Shown here: positions 1 to 7,504 of the stretch, piece by piece | How positions within the stretch are numbered: the stretch's first letter is position 1 | Layout: each line of letters starts with the position of its first letter | Assembly (NCBI GenBank): GCA_900548875.1 | Contig: URMA01000062.1 | Span: 1-17,776, forward strand | Source of the DNA: an uncultured Porphyromonadaceae bacterium | Lineage (GTDB): Bacteria > Bacteroidota > Bacteroidia > Bacteroidales > Muribaculaceae | Reading direction: 5' to 3' | DNA: 17,776 bases | Notes under the pieces: generated by a model | Told to the model about the DNA's origin: nothing | Databases searched by the model: none | Seen by the model: the letters and a program-made list of their open reading frames with translations, nothing else | Program-made: the position numbers and the translations under genes

Positions 1-51
1 AATATAAACCAATAACCCACCTATATCGGCCATTAGACTGCCGATTTAACT

Positions 52-101
52 AAATAAAAAGAAACCGGCACGGAATTCAGTTGTCCCGTGCCGGTTTCTT
101 T
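52..101 (-). terminator. Rho-independent terminator after the PurF-like gene
   Basis: A perfect 16-bp inverted repeat (58-73 with 86-101; core GAAACCGGCACGG / CCGTGCCGGTTTC) closes a 12-base loop. Read on the minus strand, it lies about 20 bases after the stop of the PurF-like gene and is followed by a T-rich run (T5, A, T3). This is the textbook form of an intrinsic terminator. The T-rich end after position 91 on the plus strand means it may also act on transcripts arriving from the left. Confidence 0.9.
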
Positions 102-119
102 CATCAATCAATATGCCTA

Positions 120-1994
120 TTAACGCTTGTCGGCATTACCTTCATAATAATTCACAAATGCCCGGTTTACTACCCTCACGCCACCAGGTGTAGGATAATT
201 CCCGGAGAAGTACCAGTCACCCGGACAATTGGGAATTGACTTCCGCAAACCTTCCAATGACTGATATACGATTTCCACCTCGGCATGAATCTTATCCGTT
301 ACCAGCATATCCACCATTTTTGCTGAAATTTCTTCGTCGGTAAACGGCGCATAAATCTGCTGAACGGCATTTACCATCTGCTCCTTCGGCAGTTGCAGCT
401 GACGCAGACATTCTTGATAAACCTCGTCTATTACATTTTGCATCCCCCTATCTTTCAGCAATTCAATCGCTGCTTTAAATGCGATGAATTCACTCATTCT
501 CGACATGTCAATGCCATAGCAGTCAGGATAGCGGACTTGAGGCGAAGACGAAACAATTACAATTTTCTTTGGATTCAGACGGTCGAGCATTTGAATAATG
601 GACTGCTTCAACGTAGTGCCACGCACAATGCTGTCGTCAATCACCACCAGATTATCCGTAGGACGGACAACTCCGTAAGTCACGTCATAGACATGCGCCG
701 CCAAATCGTTGCGGGCAGAACCTTCCGCAATGAACGTACGCAATTTGATATCCTTGATAGCAATTTTCTCCTGACGTAAACGCTTGGCAACAATTGCCTG
801 CAATTTCTCGTCGTAGTCGGCATCCGATGGATTCAACCGTTTGATTTCTTCCGTTTTCTTCTTGGAAAGACATGACTCAAAACCTTCCATCATTCCATAG
901 AATGCCACTTCTGCCGTATTCGGGATAAACGAAAAGACAGTGTTGTCCAAATCATTCCCGATTGCCTTCATTACGCGCGGAACGACATTCTGTCCCAAAG
1001 CCTTTCTTTCGACATAAATATCCTTGTCGCTACCTCGGGAAAAATAGATGCGTTCAAAAGAACAACGCTGGTTTCCGGTTTCACCCAAGATATCCTCAAT
1101 ATGCATCTTTCCACTTTTGCTGACAACAAGAGCCGAACCCGGAGTAAGTTCCTGCACCTTATCGACACTTACATTCATTACGGTCTGAATAACAGGCCGT
1201 TCGGAAGCAAGCACTACGATTTCATCATCATGATAATAAAATGCCGGACGAATACCTTTGCTGTCGCGAATGGCAAACATATCGCCGGAACCGGTCATTC
1301 CACAAATCACAAATCCACCGTCCCAAAGACCGGCTTCACGACGAAGAATGTTTCCCGGCTGGATATTGTCTTCAATTTTAAGGGCGAGTTCGCAACCATC
1401 CGAACAAGTGTCCTTAAATTTTTCATACAGTTGCTTGTGTTCACAATCCAAAGCATGGCCAAGCTGTTCCAGGATCATGAACGTATCAGAATAGATTCGC
1501 GGATGTTGTCCTTGAGAAACGACATAATCATAAATTTCATCAACATTTGTCATGTTGAAATTTCCACACAGCATCAAATTACGCGAACGCCAGTTATTAC
1601 GCCGTAAAAATGGATGGACGTACGACATGCCCGAACGTCCGGTAGTACTGTAACGGAGATGTCCCATATACAGTTCTCCCAAATACGGTACATTTTCCAA
1701 TTCCTCTCCACTCTGGACAGCCGTATCAATTTCATGATTGACCCGGTCGAAAATTTCCTGAATCGCGCCTGCACCCAGAGCTCTATCACGGTTGATATAT
1801 TCATTACCCGGCCGTATATTCAGCTTTACACAACCTATTCCGGCAGCTTCCTGCCCTCTATTGTGCTGCTTTTCCATCATCAGGTAAAGTTTGTTGAGAC
1901 CATAGGTATAGGCCCCATACTTATCCCGATAATAGCTCAACGGCTTGAGCAACCGAATCATAGCAACACCACATTCATGTTTCAATTGTTCCAT
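120..1994 (-). CDS. purF: Amidophosphoribosyltransferase-like protein (PurF family, long divergent form)
   Basis: This is a class II glutamine amidotransferase fused to a type I phosphoribosyltransferase (PRTase) domain. The canonical family makes 5-phosphoribosylamine from PRPP and glutamine, the first step of purine synthesis. The start at 1994 leaves a 7-residue propeptide before the nucleophile Cys8 (ECGV), and AAAGGA sits about 5 bases upstream. Glutaminase motifs are HNRGQE (44-49), GHLRYSTTG (111-119), GNFN (144-147) and RDSKGIRP (243-250). The PRPP loop VVIDDSIVRGTT is at 450-461. At 624 residues it is about 150 longer than usual PurF, with an insertion near 373-412 and a longer C-terminal part. 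The GVPDS motif reads FIPNTA (356-361), the KNRYxGRTFI loop keeps only RTFI (419-422), and two expected iron-sulfur cysteines are absent. It lies downstream of glnN. The family is certain; the purine role is less so, because the genome may hold a second, canonical PurF. Confidence 0.88.
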   Translation of the reverse strand: MEQLKHECGVAMIRLLKPLSYYRDKYGAYTYGLNKLYLMMEKQHNRGQEAAGIGCVKLNIRPGNEYINRDRALGAGAIQEIFDRVNHEIDTAVQSGEELENVPYLGELYMGHLRYSTTGRSGMSYVHPFLRRNNWRSRNLMLCGNFNMTNVDEIYDYVVSQGQHPRIYSDTFMILEQLGHALDCEHKQLYEKFKDTCSDGCELALKIEDNIQPGNILRREAGLWDGGFVICGMTGSGDMFAIRDSKGIRPAFYYHDDEIVVLASERPVIQTVMNVSVDKVQELTPGSALVVSKSGKMHIEDILGETGNQRCSFERIYFSRGSDKDIYVERKALGQNVVPRVMKAIGNDLDNTVFSFIPNTAEVAFYGMMEGFESCLSKKKTEEIKRLNPSDADYDEKLQAIVAKRLRQEKIAIKDIKLRTFIAEGSARNDLAAHVYDVTYGVVRPTDNLVVIDDSIVRGTTLKQSIIQMLDRLNPKKIVIVSSSPQVRYPDCYGIDMSRMSEFIAFKAAIELLKDRGMQNVIDEVYQECLRQLQLPKEQMVNAVQQIYAPFTDEEISAKMVDMLVTDKIHAEVEIVYQSLEGLRKSIPNCPGDWYFSGNYPTPGGVRVVNRAFVNYYEGNADKR

Positions 1995-2006
1995 AATATC
2001 CTTTAG

Positions 2007-2058
2007 ACAAAAAGACGGAAAGTCTACAACCACACCTGGTCTGTAACCTTTCCGTCTT
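2007..2058 (-). terminator. Hairpin between glnN and the PurF-like gene: terminator or leader attenuator
   Basis: AAGACGGAAAG (2012-2022) pairs perfectly with CTTTCCGTCTT (2048-2058). Inside, TACAACCA (2025-2032) pairs with TGGT-C-TGTA (2037-2045), leaving one bulge and a 4-base loop. On the minus strand the hairpin begins about 30 bases after the glnN stop and is followed by five T residues. It therefore looks like the intrinsic terminator of glnN. Its 3' foot is only 17 bases before the PurF-like start codon, leaving no room for a promoter in between, so transcription of that gene must pass through it. Partial termination or attenuation is the likely consequence. Confidence 0.75.
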
Positions 2059-2087
2059 ATATTAGATTCGATAATTCATTTTTCCAC

Positions 2088-4277
2088 TTAACGTATAAAC
2101 AGCAATTCACGATATTTAGGCAGCGGCCACATCTCGTTGTCGACCATCAGTTCCAACTTGTCGATATGGTAGCGAATCACTTCCATGCAGGGCCGTACCG
2201 TATCATGATATTGAATGGCCTTTTCCCGCTCGCTCTCTATACGGTTCGCCACCTTACGGGCATTGACCATTTTTTCGGTTTCTTCTTTAATTACATACAT
2301 GTGTTTCGTAATCTTGCGAATCGTGTCCATTTCCTGACGGGCAATCATATCGCCTTCTTCTTTGAAAATCTTCTGAATTTTCATCACATTGTCGAGAAGC
2401 AACGACTGATAGCGTGTCGCTACAGGAATAATATGGTTGATGGCAAGATCGCCAAGTACACGGGCTTCTATCTGAACTTTTTTCGTATACATTTCCCACT
2501 TCACTTCGTTGCGGGCTTTCAGTTCGATTTCTGAGAAAACTCCCGTATTCTTGAACATTTGAACACTTTCAGGCACCAAATAAGAATCAAAAATTTTTGG
2601 AACTGAAGATTCGCAGTCCAAACCGCGGCGGGCCGCTTCCTCACGCCATTCGTCGCTGTAACCGTTTCCGTCGAAATGAATGGCTTGCGTCTCAACAAAG
2701 ATTTTTTTCACCTCGTCGAGGATTGCCTTTTCTTTGGGAACACCAGCAGCAATACGTGCATCCACGATTTCCTTGAATTTCTTCAACTGGTCAGCCACAG
2801 CCGCATTCAGGGCAATCATTGCCGACGCGCAGTTGGCAGACGAACCGATCGCACGGAATTCAAATCGGTTTCCCGTAAAGGCAAAAGGCGAAGTTCGGTT
2901 TCGGTCAGTATTGTCGACCAACAATTCCGGGATCTGTGCCACATTTTTCAGTTTCAATCCTTCCTTGCTCGCAAAATTGATGTTATCGTCGACATCCGAA
3001 TCAATCAAATTATTGATAACATCCGTCAGCTGCTGACCAAGGAACATGGAAATAATTGCAGGAGGTGCCTCGTTCGCACCCAAACGATGCTCGTTGGTTG
3101 CCGAAACAATGGAAGCCTTCAGCAATCCGTTATGACGGTGTACAGCAGCCATCACATTTGCAAGGAACGTGATAAACTGTAAATTTTCCTTCGGAGTCTT
3201 ACCCGGACTGAACAACTGTTCACCCGTATCCGTTCCCAAACTCCAGTTATTATGCTTGCCGGAACCGTTTATGCCGGCAAATGGTTTCTCGTGTAAAAGG
3301 ACTTGGAAATTATGACGTTTTGCCACTTCACTGATTAGCGACATCAAAAGCAGGTTGTGGTCGTTCGCCAAATTGGTTTCCTCATAGATAGGAGCAAGTT
3401 CAAACTGATTGGGCGCTACCTCGTTATGACGGGTTTTGGCCGGAATTCCCAATTTGTGGCATTCAATTTCCAAATCAAGCATAAACGCTTCAACGCGCGA
3501 CGGAATGGAACCGAAATAGTGGTCCTCCAACTGCTGGTTCTTTGCACTTTCATGCCCCATCAGCGTTCTGCCTGTCATCACCAAATCCGGGCGGGCAGCA
3601 AAGAGAGCCTTGTCAACGAGGAAATACTCCTGTTCCCATCCCAAATATGAAATCACATGTTTAACATTTTCATCAAAGTAGCGTGCAACACCTGCACCTG
3701 CTTCATCCACCGCATTCAAGGCCCGAAGCAACGGTGTCTTGTAGTCCAACGATTCTCCCGTATACGAAATAAAGATGGTAGGAATACAAAGTGTCTGTCC
3801 GACAATAAACGCAGGCGACGAAATATCCCAGGCCGAGTAGCCTCGGGCTTCGAAAGTATTACGGATACCGCCGTTGGGGAAACTTGAAGCATCCGGCTCC
3901 TGCTGAACAAGCAGTTTCCCGGAGAAAGCTTCCATCACTCCGCCCTTTCCGTCATGCTCGATGAAACAATCGTGTTTCTCAGCTGTTCCGTCGGTCAACG
4001 GATGAAACCAGTGAGAATAATGGCGGGCGCCGTTATCCATCGCCCATTTCTTCATTCCGGCTGCGACACCATCCGCCAACTCGCGGCTCAGCGGTTCTTT
4101 GTTGTCAATGGCATATACCAAAGCCTCATACGTCTTACGCTCCAGGTACTGATACATTTTTTGACGGTTGAACACGTATTTGCCATAGTAATCCGACGGA
4201 CGTTCTTTCGGAATATCGACAGGCACAGCCTGACGGCCATAAGCCTCCTCTACTACTTTAAATCTTAATGTTGACAT
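2088..4277 (-). CDS. glnN: Glutamine synthetase type III
   Basis: ATP-dependent ligation of ammonia to glutamate in the cytoplasm, the main ammonia-assimilating step. The length of 729 residues is typical of the type III (GlnN) family and far above types I and II. Recognisable blocks are GYSAWDISSPAFIV (146-159), LGWEQEYFLVD (212-222) with metal-binding glutamates, RHNEVAPNQFELAP (283-296), the family hallmark KPFAGINGSGKHNNWS (331-346), ATNEHRLGANEAPPA (393-407) and NRTSPFAFTGNRFEFRA (460-476). The C-terminal 150 residues are a long charged helical region, as is normal for type III. The ATG at 4277 lies just downstream of a good Bacteroidota promoter. It is divergent from the amylase gene and followed by a hairpin and the glutamine-consuming PurF-like gene. 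No truncation is seen. Confidence 0.97.
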   Translation of the reverse strand: MSTLRFKVVEEAYGRQAVPVDIPKERPSDYYGKYVFNRQKMYQYLERKTYEALVYAIDNKEPLSRELADGVAAGMKKWAMDNGARHYSHWFHPLTDGTAEKHDCFIEHDGKGGVMEAFSGKLLVQQEPDASSFPNGGIRNTFEARGYSAWDISSPAFIVGQTLCIPTIFISYTGESLDYKTPLLRALNAVDEAGAGVARYFDENVKHVISYLGWEQEYFLVDKALFAARPDLVMTGRTLMGHESAKNQQLEDHYFGSIPSRVEAFMLDLEIECHKLGIPAKTRHNEVAPNQFELAPIYEETNLANDHNLLLMSLISEVAKRHNFQVLLHEKPFAGINGSGKHNNWSLGTDTGEQLFSPGKTPKENLQFITFLANVMAAVHRHNGLLKASIVSATNEHRLGANEAPPAIISMFLGQQLTDVINNLIDSDVDDNINFASKEGLKLKNVAQIPELLVDNTDRNRTSPFAFTGNRFEFRAIGSSANCASAMIALNAAVADQLKKFKEIVDARIAAGVPKEKAILDEVKKIFVETQAIHFDGNGYSDEWREEAARRGLDCESSVPKIFDSYLVPESVQMFKNTGVFSEIELKARNEVKWEMYTKKVQIEARVLGDLAINHIIPVATRYQSLLLDNVMKIQKIFKEEGDMIARQEMDTIRKITKHMYVIKEETEKMVNARKVANRIESEREKAIQYHDTVRPCMEVIRYHIDKLELMVDNEMWPLPKYRELLFIR

Positions 4278-4301
4278 ATAGATGATTCAAAAATGATATT
4301 G

Positions 4302-4332
4302 CAAAGTTACTACAATAATTTCATATCTCAAC
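4302..4332 (-). promoter_or_regulatory. Probable glnN promoter (Bacteroidota type)
   Basis: On the minus strand TAACTTTG (complement of 4302-4309) is an exact match to the TAnnTTTG -7 element. A GTTG (complement of 4329-4332) stands 19 bases upstream, close to the TTTG -33 consensus at the usual spacing. Transcription would start near 4295, giving a leader of about 18 bases before the glnN ATG. No experimental support; the call rests on motif and position. Confidence 0.6.
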
Positions 4333-4469
4333 TTAACGTCCCTCGGAAAATATCAAATCAGTCCAAGATAAGGAAAGGAAAACGAAGAATCATATGTTTC
4401 AATTCTTCCACCTCACAAAAAGCTTTTGCATATCTACATTCCATTAACTCCTATATCAGTATAAATTAT

Positions 4470-4477
4470 TATCTTTA
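4470..4477 (+). promoter_or_regulatory. Candidate amylase -7 promoter element
   Basis: TATCTTTA (4470-4477) matches seven of eight positions of TAnnTTTG and lies 25 bases before the amylase ATG at 4503. No TTTG is found at the expected -33 spacing, so the call is weak. A 13-base palindrome CAAAAAGCTTTTG at 4416-4428 lies about 40 bases upstream and could be a regulator site, though it is short and A/T-rich. The rest of the 225-base divergent gap (4278-4502) shows no gene or RNA that I can recognise. Confidence 0.3.
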
Positions 4478-4502
4478 CAACCGTAATTTAAACCTTATAA
4501 CT

Positions 4503-5942
4503 ATGAAATATTTTTGCTATTCACTTATCTCTCTTGTTGTACTTCTTCTGACAGGAGTTTTATGGTCATGCGCTTCCAACAAAAAAGAAGCCAAAGTTAA
4601 AACTAACGATGACACAATCCTACATGCATGGTGCTGGTCGTTCAACACAATCAAAGAAAACATGAAAGACATTGCCGAAGCCGGGTATACCTACGTGCAG
4701 ACGTCGCCGGCAAATACCTGTTTCGTTGGCGACAACGGCGGCAAACATATTTTCAGCACAGATGATTCAGGGAAATGGTACTTCCACTACCAGCCCATTG
4801 ATTGGAAAATCGGAAACTATCAGCTTGGAACACGTGAAGAATTCAAGGCCATGTGCGACGAAGCAAAAAAGTATGGGGTCAAGGTTCTTGTTGATGTACT
4901 TCCCAACCACACTGCTTTCGACACCACTGCCGTTACCGATGACTTTATCAACGCCGTTGGAGGCCACGACAATCTCTATCATGCCAACGGACTGAATGAG
5001 GTGAAAGATTATAACGACCGCTATCAATGTACAACCGGTGCCATGGGAGGACTTCCCGATGTAAACACCGAAAATCCGGAATTCCAATACTATTTCATGA
5101 AATATGTCAACGATCTGATTGCCTGCGGTGCAAGCGGATTTCGTTATGACACGGCCAAGCACATCGGCCTGCCATCCGACCCTCTTGACGAAAAGACAAA
5201 AGCCAACGGACAGCAGAACGATTTTTGGGATGTTGCCATGGGCCGCAAGCCAATCAAGGATATCACACTCGCCAACAAGGACAGTCTGTTTATCTATGGT
5301 GAAGTATTGCAGGACAAGAATGTAAAGGAACTGGAATACGCCGAATATTTCGGCATGTGCGCCAGCAATTACGGACATGCTATCCGCACCATCATCGGCA
5401 ACCGTAAGGCTACCGAAAAAGAAGTTGCCGACTGGCAGCATCCTGTTCCGGCAGAAAAACTGACCACATGGGTAGAATCGCACGACACCTATTGCAATGC
5501 CAACGAATCGGCAGGACTGACCGACACTCAAATCCGCCTGGGCTGGGTTATCATCACGGCACGCCAAAACGGTACACCTCTCTTCTACTCACGCCCGGCA
5601 GGAAGCACTCGCGAGAATTTCTGGGGCAACAACATCATTGGAGAAAAAGGGAATGACGAATTCAAGAATCCGGAAGTAGTGGCAGTCAACAAATTCCGCA
5701 AAGCGATGAGCGGAAAAGCCGAAAAGATTGTTATTTCAGCCGACAGCACTGTCGTTGCCATTAATCGCGGCTCAAGCGGCATGGCAATAGTCAACCTTTC
5801 CGAACAGCCGGCAGAAATTTCTCTCGCTACGACACTGAAAAACGGAGAATATACCGACAAAGTCCACAACAACACATTCACCGTAAAAAACGGGAAAGTC
5901 ACTGCTAAACTGGACCCGGAAACTTCCTATGTGATTTATTAA
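4503..5942 (+). CDS. Secreted lipoprotein alpha-amylase, GH13 (AmyE-like, GH13_28 type)
   Basis: Endo-acting alpha-1,4-glucan hydrolase, predicted to be lipid-anchored. I chose the ATG at 4503, although the frame is open from 4293, because it begins a clean lipoprotein signal (MKYFCYSLIS, hydrophobic core, LWSC with Cys23). GH13 signatures are complete: DVLPNH (131-136), GFRYDTAKH (212-220) with nucleophile Asp216, IYGE with acid/base Glu267, and WVESHD (323-328) with Asp328. Segments such as HAWCWSFNT, NMKDI, AGYT and QTSP near the N terminus, SNYGHAIR (288-295) and DTQIRLGW (341-348) match my memory of Bacillus subtilis AmyE, the GH13_28 prototype. A short beta domain C closes the protein (about 405-479); there is no starch-binding module. 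The residues after Cys23 (ASNKKEA) are not the acidic surface-export signal seen on many Bacteroides surface lipoproteins, so it may face the periplasm. No SusR/C/D-like genes adjoin. Confidence 0.92.
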   Translation: MKYFCYSLISLVVLLLTGVLWSCASNKKEAKVKTNDDTILHAWCWSFNTIKENMKDIAEAGYTYVQTSPANTCFVGDNGGKHIFSTDDSGKWYFHYQPIDWKIGNYQLGTREEFKAMCDEAKKYGVKVLVDVLPNHTAFDTTAVTDDFINAVGGHDNLYHANGLNEVKDYNDRYQCTTGAMGGLPDVNTENPEFQYYFMKYVNDLIACGASGFRYDTAKHIGLPSDPLDEKTKANGQQNDFWDVAMGRKPIKDITLANKDSLFIYGEVLQDKNVKELEYAEYFGMCASNYGHAIRTIIGNRKATEKEVADWQHPVPAEKLTTWVESHDTYCNANESAGLTDTQIRLGWVIITARQNGTPLFYSRPAGSTRENFWGNNIIGEKGNDEFKNPEVVAVNKFRKAMSGKAEKIVISADSTVVAINRGSSGMAIVNLSEQPAEISLATTLKNGEYTDKVHNNTFTVKNGKVTAKLDPETSYVIY

Positions 5943-5962
5943 TCTCTTCTCGAAAAAACATG

Positions 5963-5996
5963 GAACTGCATCACTTCATTGGTGCAGTTCTTTTTT
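5963..5996 (+). terminator. Rho-independent terminator after the amylase
   Basis: GAACTGCATC (5963-5972) pairs with GGTGCAGTTC (5981-5990), ten base pairs including one G-T wobble, around the loop ACTTCATT. Six T residues follow directly (5991-5996). It begins 20 bases after the amylase stop. The following esterase gene starts 31 bases beyond it with no recognisable TAnnTTTG element, so the esterase either uses an atypical promoter or depends on read-through. Confidence 0.88.
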
Positions 5997-6027
5997 AACC
6001 CGATTCCATAACTCCAAATTTACTGAT

Positions 6028-6804
6028 ATGAAAAAGTACATATTTCTCTTAATTGCCTGTCTGGCCTCTTCATTTATGCTTTCAGCACAAGACACCATCA
6101 GCATCAACAATCCGAAATTAAAAGTCTTTCTTCCGAAAAAAGGGACAAGCACCGGACGTGCCGTATTGATTCTTCCCGGAGGTGGATATACAGGCCTTGC
6201 CATCAATCACGAGGGCTACGATTGGGCAGAATATTTCAATTCCAAAGGGATAGCAACCATTGTGCTTGCCTATACTCTCCCTCAAGGAAATCCATCGCGC
6301 CCCTTCAACGATGTAGAAAAAGCAATGCAACTTATTCGCCAGCATGCTTCCGAATGGAACATCAACAAAAATGGGATCGGCATAATGGGTTCATCGGCCG
6401 GCGGACATCTGGCTGCCACCTATGCCACACACTGCAAACCGGAACTGGCTCCGGCTTTTCAAATTCTTTTTTATCCGGTGATAACGATGGACAAACGCTA
6501 TACCCATATCGGCTCTCACGACAGTCTTCTGGGAAAAAACGCAAGTAAAGAACTTGAAGAATACTATTCCAATGAAAAGCAGGTAACCGCAAAAACACCC
6601 CGTGCCATCATTCTGTTTGCCGACCGCGACGATGCCGTCCCGACTGAAAACGGCGTCAACTACTACCTTGCACTAACCCGTCACGGCGTACCGGCCACTC
6701 TTCATATCTATCCTTCGGGCGGACACGGGTTCGGGTACAACAAATCATTCCCCTATCATAAGGACATGCTGCAAAATTTAGCATCCTGGTTGAAAAGTTT
6801 TTAA
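6028..6804 (+). CDS. Secreted alpha/beta-hydrolase, probable carbohydrate esterase or lipase-like esterase
   Basis: A 258-residue serine hydrolase. Residues 1-20 are a type I signal peptide (MKKYIFLLIACL, then LSA before QDT), so it is exported to the periplasm or beyond. The oxyanion-hole motif PGGGY is at 50-54. The nucleophile elbow GSSAG (121-125) gives Ser123. DDAVP (201-205) supplies the likely catalytic Asp202, and GGHGF (231-235) supplies His233. This layout is that of the BD-FAE/acetyl-xylan esterase-like branch of the alpha/beta-hydrolases, common beside Bacteroidota glycan-degrading genes. It follows the amylase by 85 bases on the same strand, with a terminator between them, and converges on the DUF4369 gene. 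The substrate is unknown; removal of acetyl or feruloyl groups from plant glycans is an inference from family and context. Confidence 0.82.
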   Translation: MKKYIFLLIACLASSFMLSAQDTISINNPKLKVFLPKKGTSTGRAVLILPGGGYTGLAINHEGYDWAEYFNSKGIATIVLAYTLPQGNPSRPFNDVEKAMQLIRQHASEWNINKNGIGIMGSSAGGHLAATYATHCKPELAPAFQILFYPVITMDKRYTHIGSHDSLLGKNASKELEEYYSNEKQVTAKTPRAIILFADRDDAVPTENGVNYYLALTRHGVPATLHIYPSGGHGFGYNKSFPYHKDMLQNLASWLKSF

Positions 6805-6806
6805 AC

Positions 6807-6837
6807 GACAAACGGGCCTTTGAAAAGCCCGTTTGTC
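6807..6837. terminator. Hairpin between convergent genes, possible bidirectional terminator
   Basis: A perfect 11-bp inverted repeat (GACAAACGGGC at 6807-6817, GCCCGTTTGTC at 6827-6837) with a 9-base loop. It sits 2 bases after the esterase stop and 22 bases past the stop of the convergent lipoprotein gene. No solid T-run follows on the plus strand. The minus strand continues GTTTAAAAACTTTT, which is only moderately T-rich. Position and stem support transcript-end formation for both genes, but the termination signal is imperfect. Confidence 0.6.
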
Positions 6838-6859
6838 ACTATCACCAATATCACTGAAA

Positions 6860-7504
6860 TTATTTCTGTTTCATTTTATTTTGCAATGAATCGACCTGAG
6901 CTGCAGTAAGTTCGTTGGAAAACACACGAAATACCAAAGACGAAAACGCCTCATTGGTTTCCAGATTTGACTCAACAGCATCATAAACAGCCTTGTTCAA
7001 TTCAATAGGAATATTTCTGTATCTGTCAATCAATTCTTTTTCCTTTGCCTTTGTCAGCAAACTGTCGTCGGCCAATTTCCGATATTGTTCCTGCAACTCT
7101 TTTCTCAAATTGATGCCCCGACGCTGCTGCATCAATAACTTCGTATACCGAACATTGTTGTCCGTACCTGTTACGGTATATCCGTTCTGCCCGATTTCCA
7201 TTTTCAACCCGGCAGGCGACAACAGAAACGGAAAAACGACAGAATCATTATCCAACCGGACAAAACCTTCCAACTCTTTCATGCAAATCCCCGATAAGCG
7301 AAACTGACCGTTTTCCACCTTGGCACTGTCGACAAAACGAAGTTTGCCATACTCCGGCATATATTCATACAATGCCACAGATTTGGCTGTCCGACCATTA
7401 ACAAGGCTGCCGTCAAGAGAAAACTCTTCCGACTGTCGGGGTGAACACGATGCCACCACCATACCTATCAAAACAGCCCCAATCCAATATCTATTCTTTG
7501 CCAT
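6860..7504 (-). CDS. Small lipoprotein with an N-terminal DUF4369-like domain
   Basis: A 214-residue predicted lipoprotein of unknown function. The signal is MAKNRYWIGAVLIGMVVASC, with lipobox VASC and lipidated Cys20. Residues 27-115 form a beta-rich region with the pattern LDGSL, then VALYEY, then FVDSAKVENGQFRLSG, which resembles the DUF4369 domain found in front of thioredoxin-like domains in Bacteroidota thiol-disulfide lipoproteins. Here no thioredoxin fold and no CxxC follow. Instead residues 118-214 are charged and probably helical (QEQYRKLADD, AKEKELIDRYR). The start codon lies inside the end of the upstream GT-C-like membrane gene (14-base overlap), so the two are probably translationally coupled and work together. 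The DUF4369 assignment is from pattern recognition and should be treated as likely, not proven. Confidence 0.75.
   Translation of the reverse strand: MAKNRYWIGAVLIGMVVASCSPRQSEEFSLDGSLVNGRTAKSVALYEYMPEYGKLRFVDSAKVENGQFRLSGICMKELEGFVRLDNDSVVFPFLLSPAGLKMEIGQNGYTVTGTDNNVRYTKLLMQQRRGINLRKELQEQYRKLADDSLLTKAKEKELIDRYRNIPIELNKAVYDAVESNLETNEAFSSLVFRVFSNELTAAQVDSLQNKMKQK

Noticed and set aside
25..45. Short inverted repeat ATCGGC / GCCGAT at the left edge
   Set aside because: Only 6 bp with a 9-base loop and no T-run directly after it. Too weak to call, and the gene it might serve lies outside the window.
1995..2033. Upstream in-frame ATG at 2033 extending the PurF-like protein by 13 residues
   Set aside because: It would lie inside the glnN-purF hairpin and lengthen the propeptide before the nucleophilic Cys. 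The ATG at 1994 has an AAAGGA site and a normal short propeptide.
4293..4502. 70-residue N-terminal extension of the amylase reading frame
   Set aside because: The ATG at 4503 begins a proper lipoprotein signal peptide. The extension overlaps the candidate promoters and has low-complexity, A/T-driven composition.
4767..5567. 266-codon open frame antisense to the amylase
   Set aside because: A shadow of the coding strand: it lies wholly inside a well-supported GH13 gene, and its translation shows no recognisable motif or domain.
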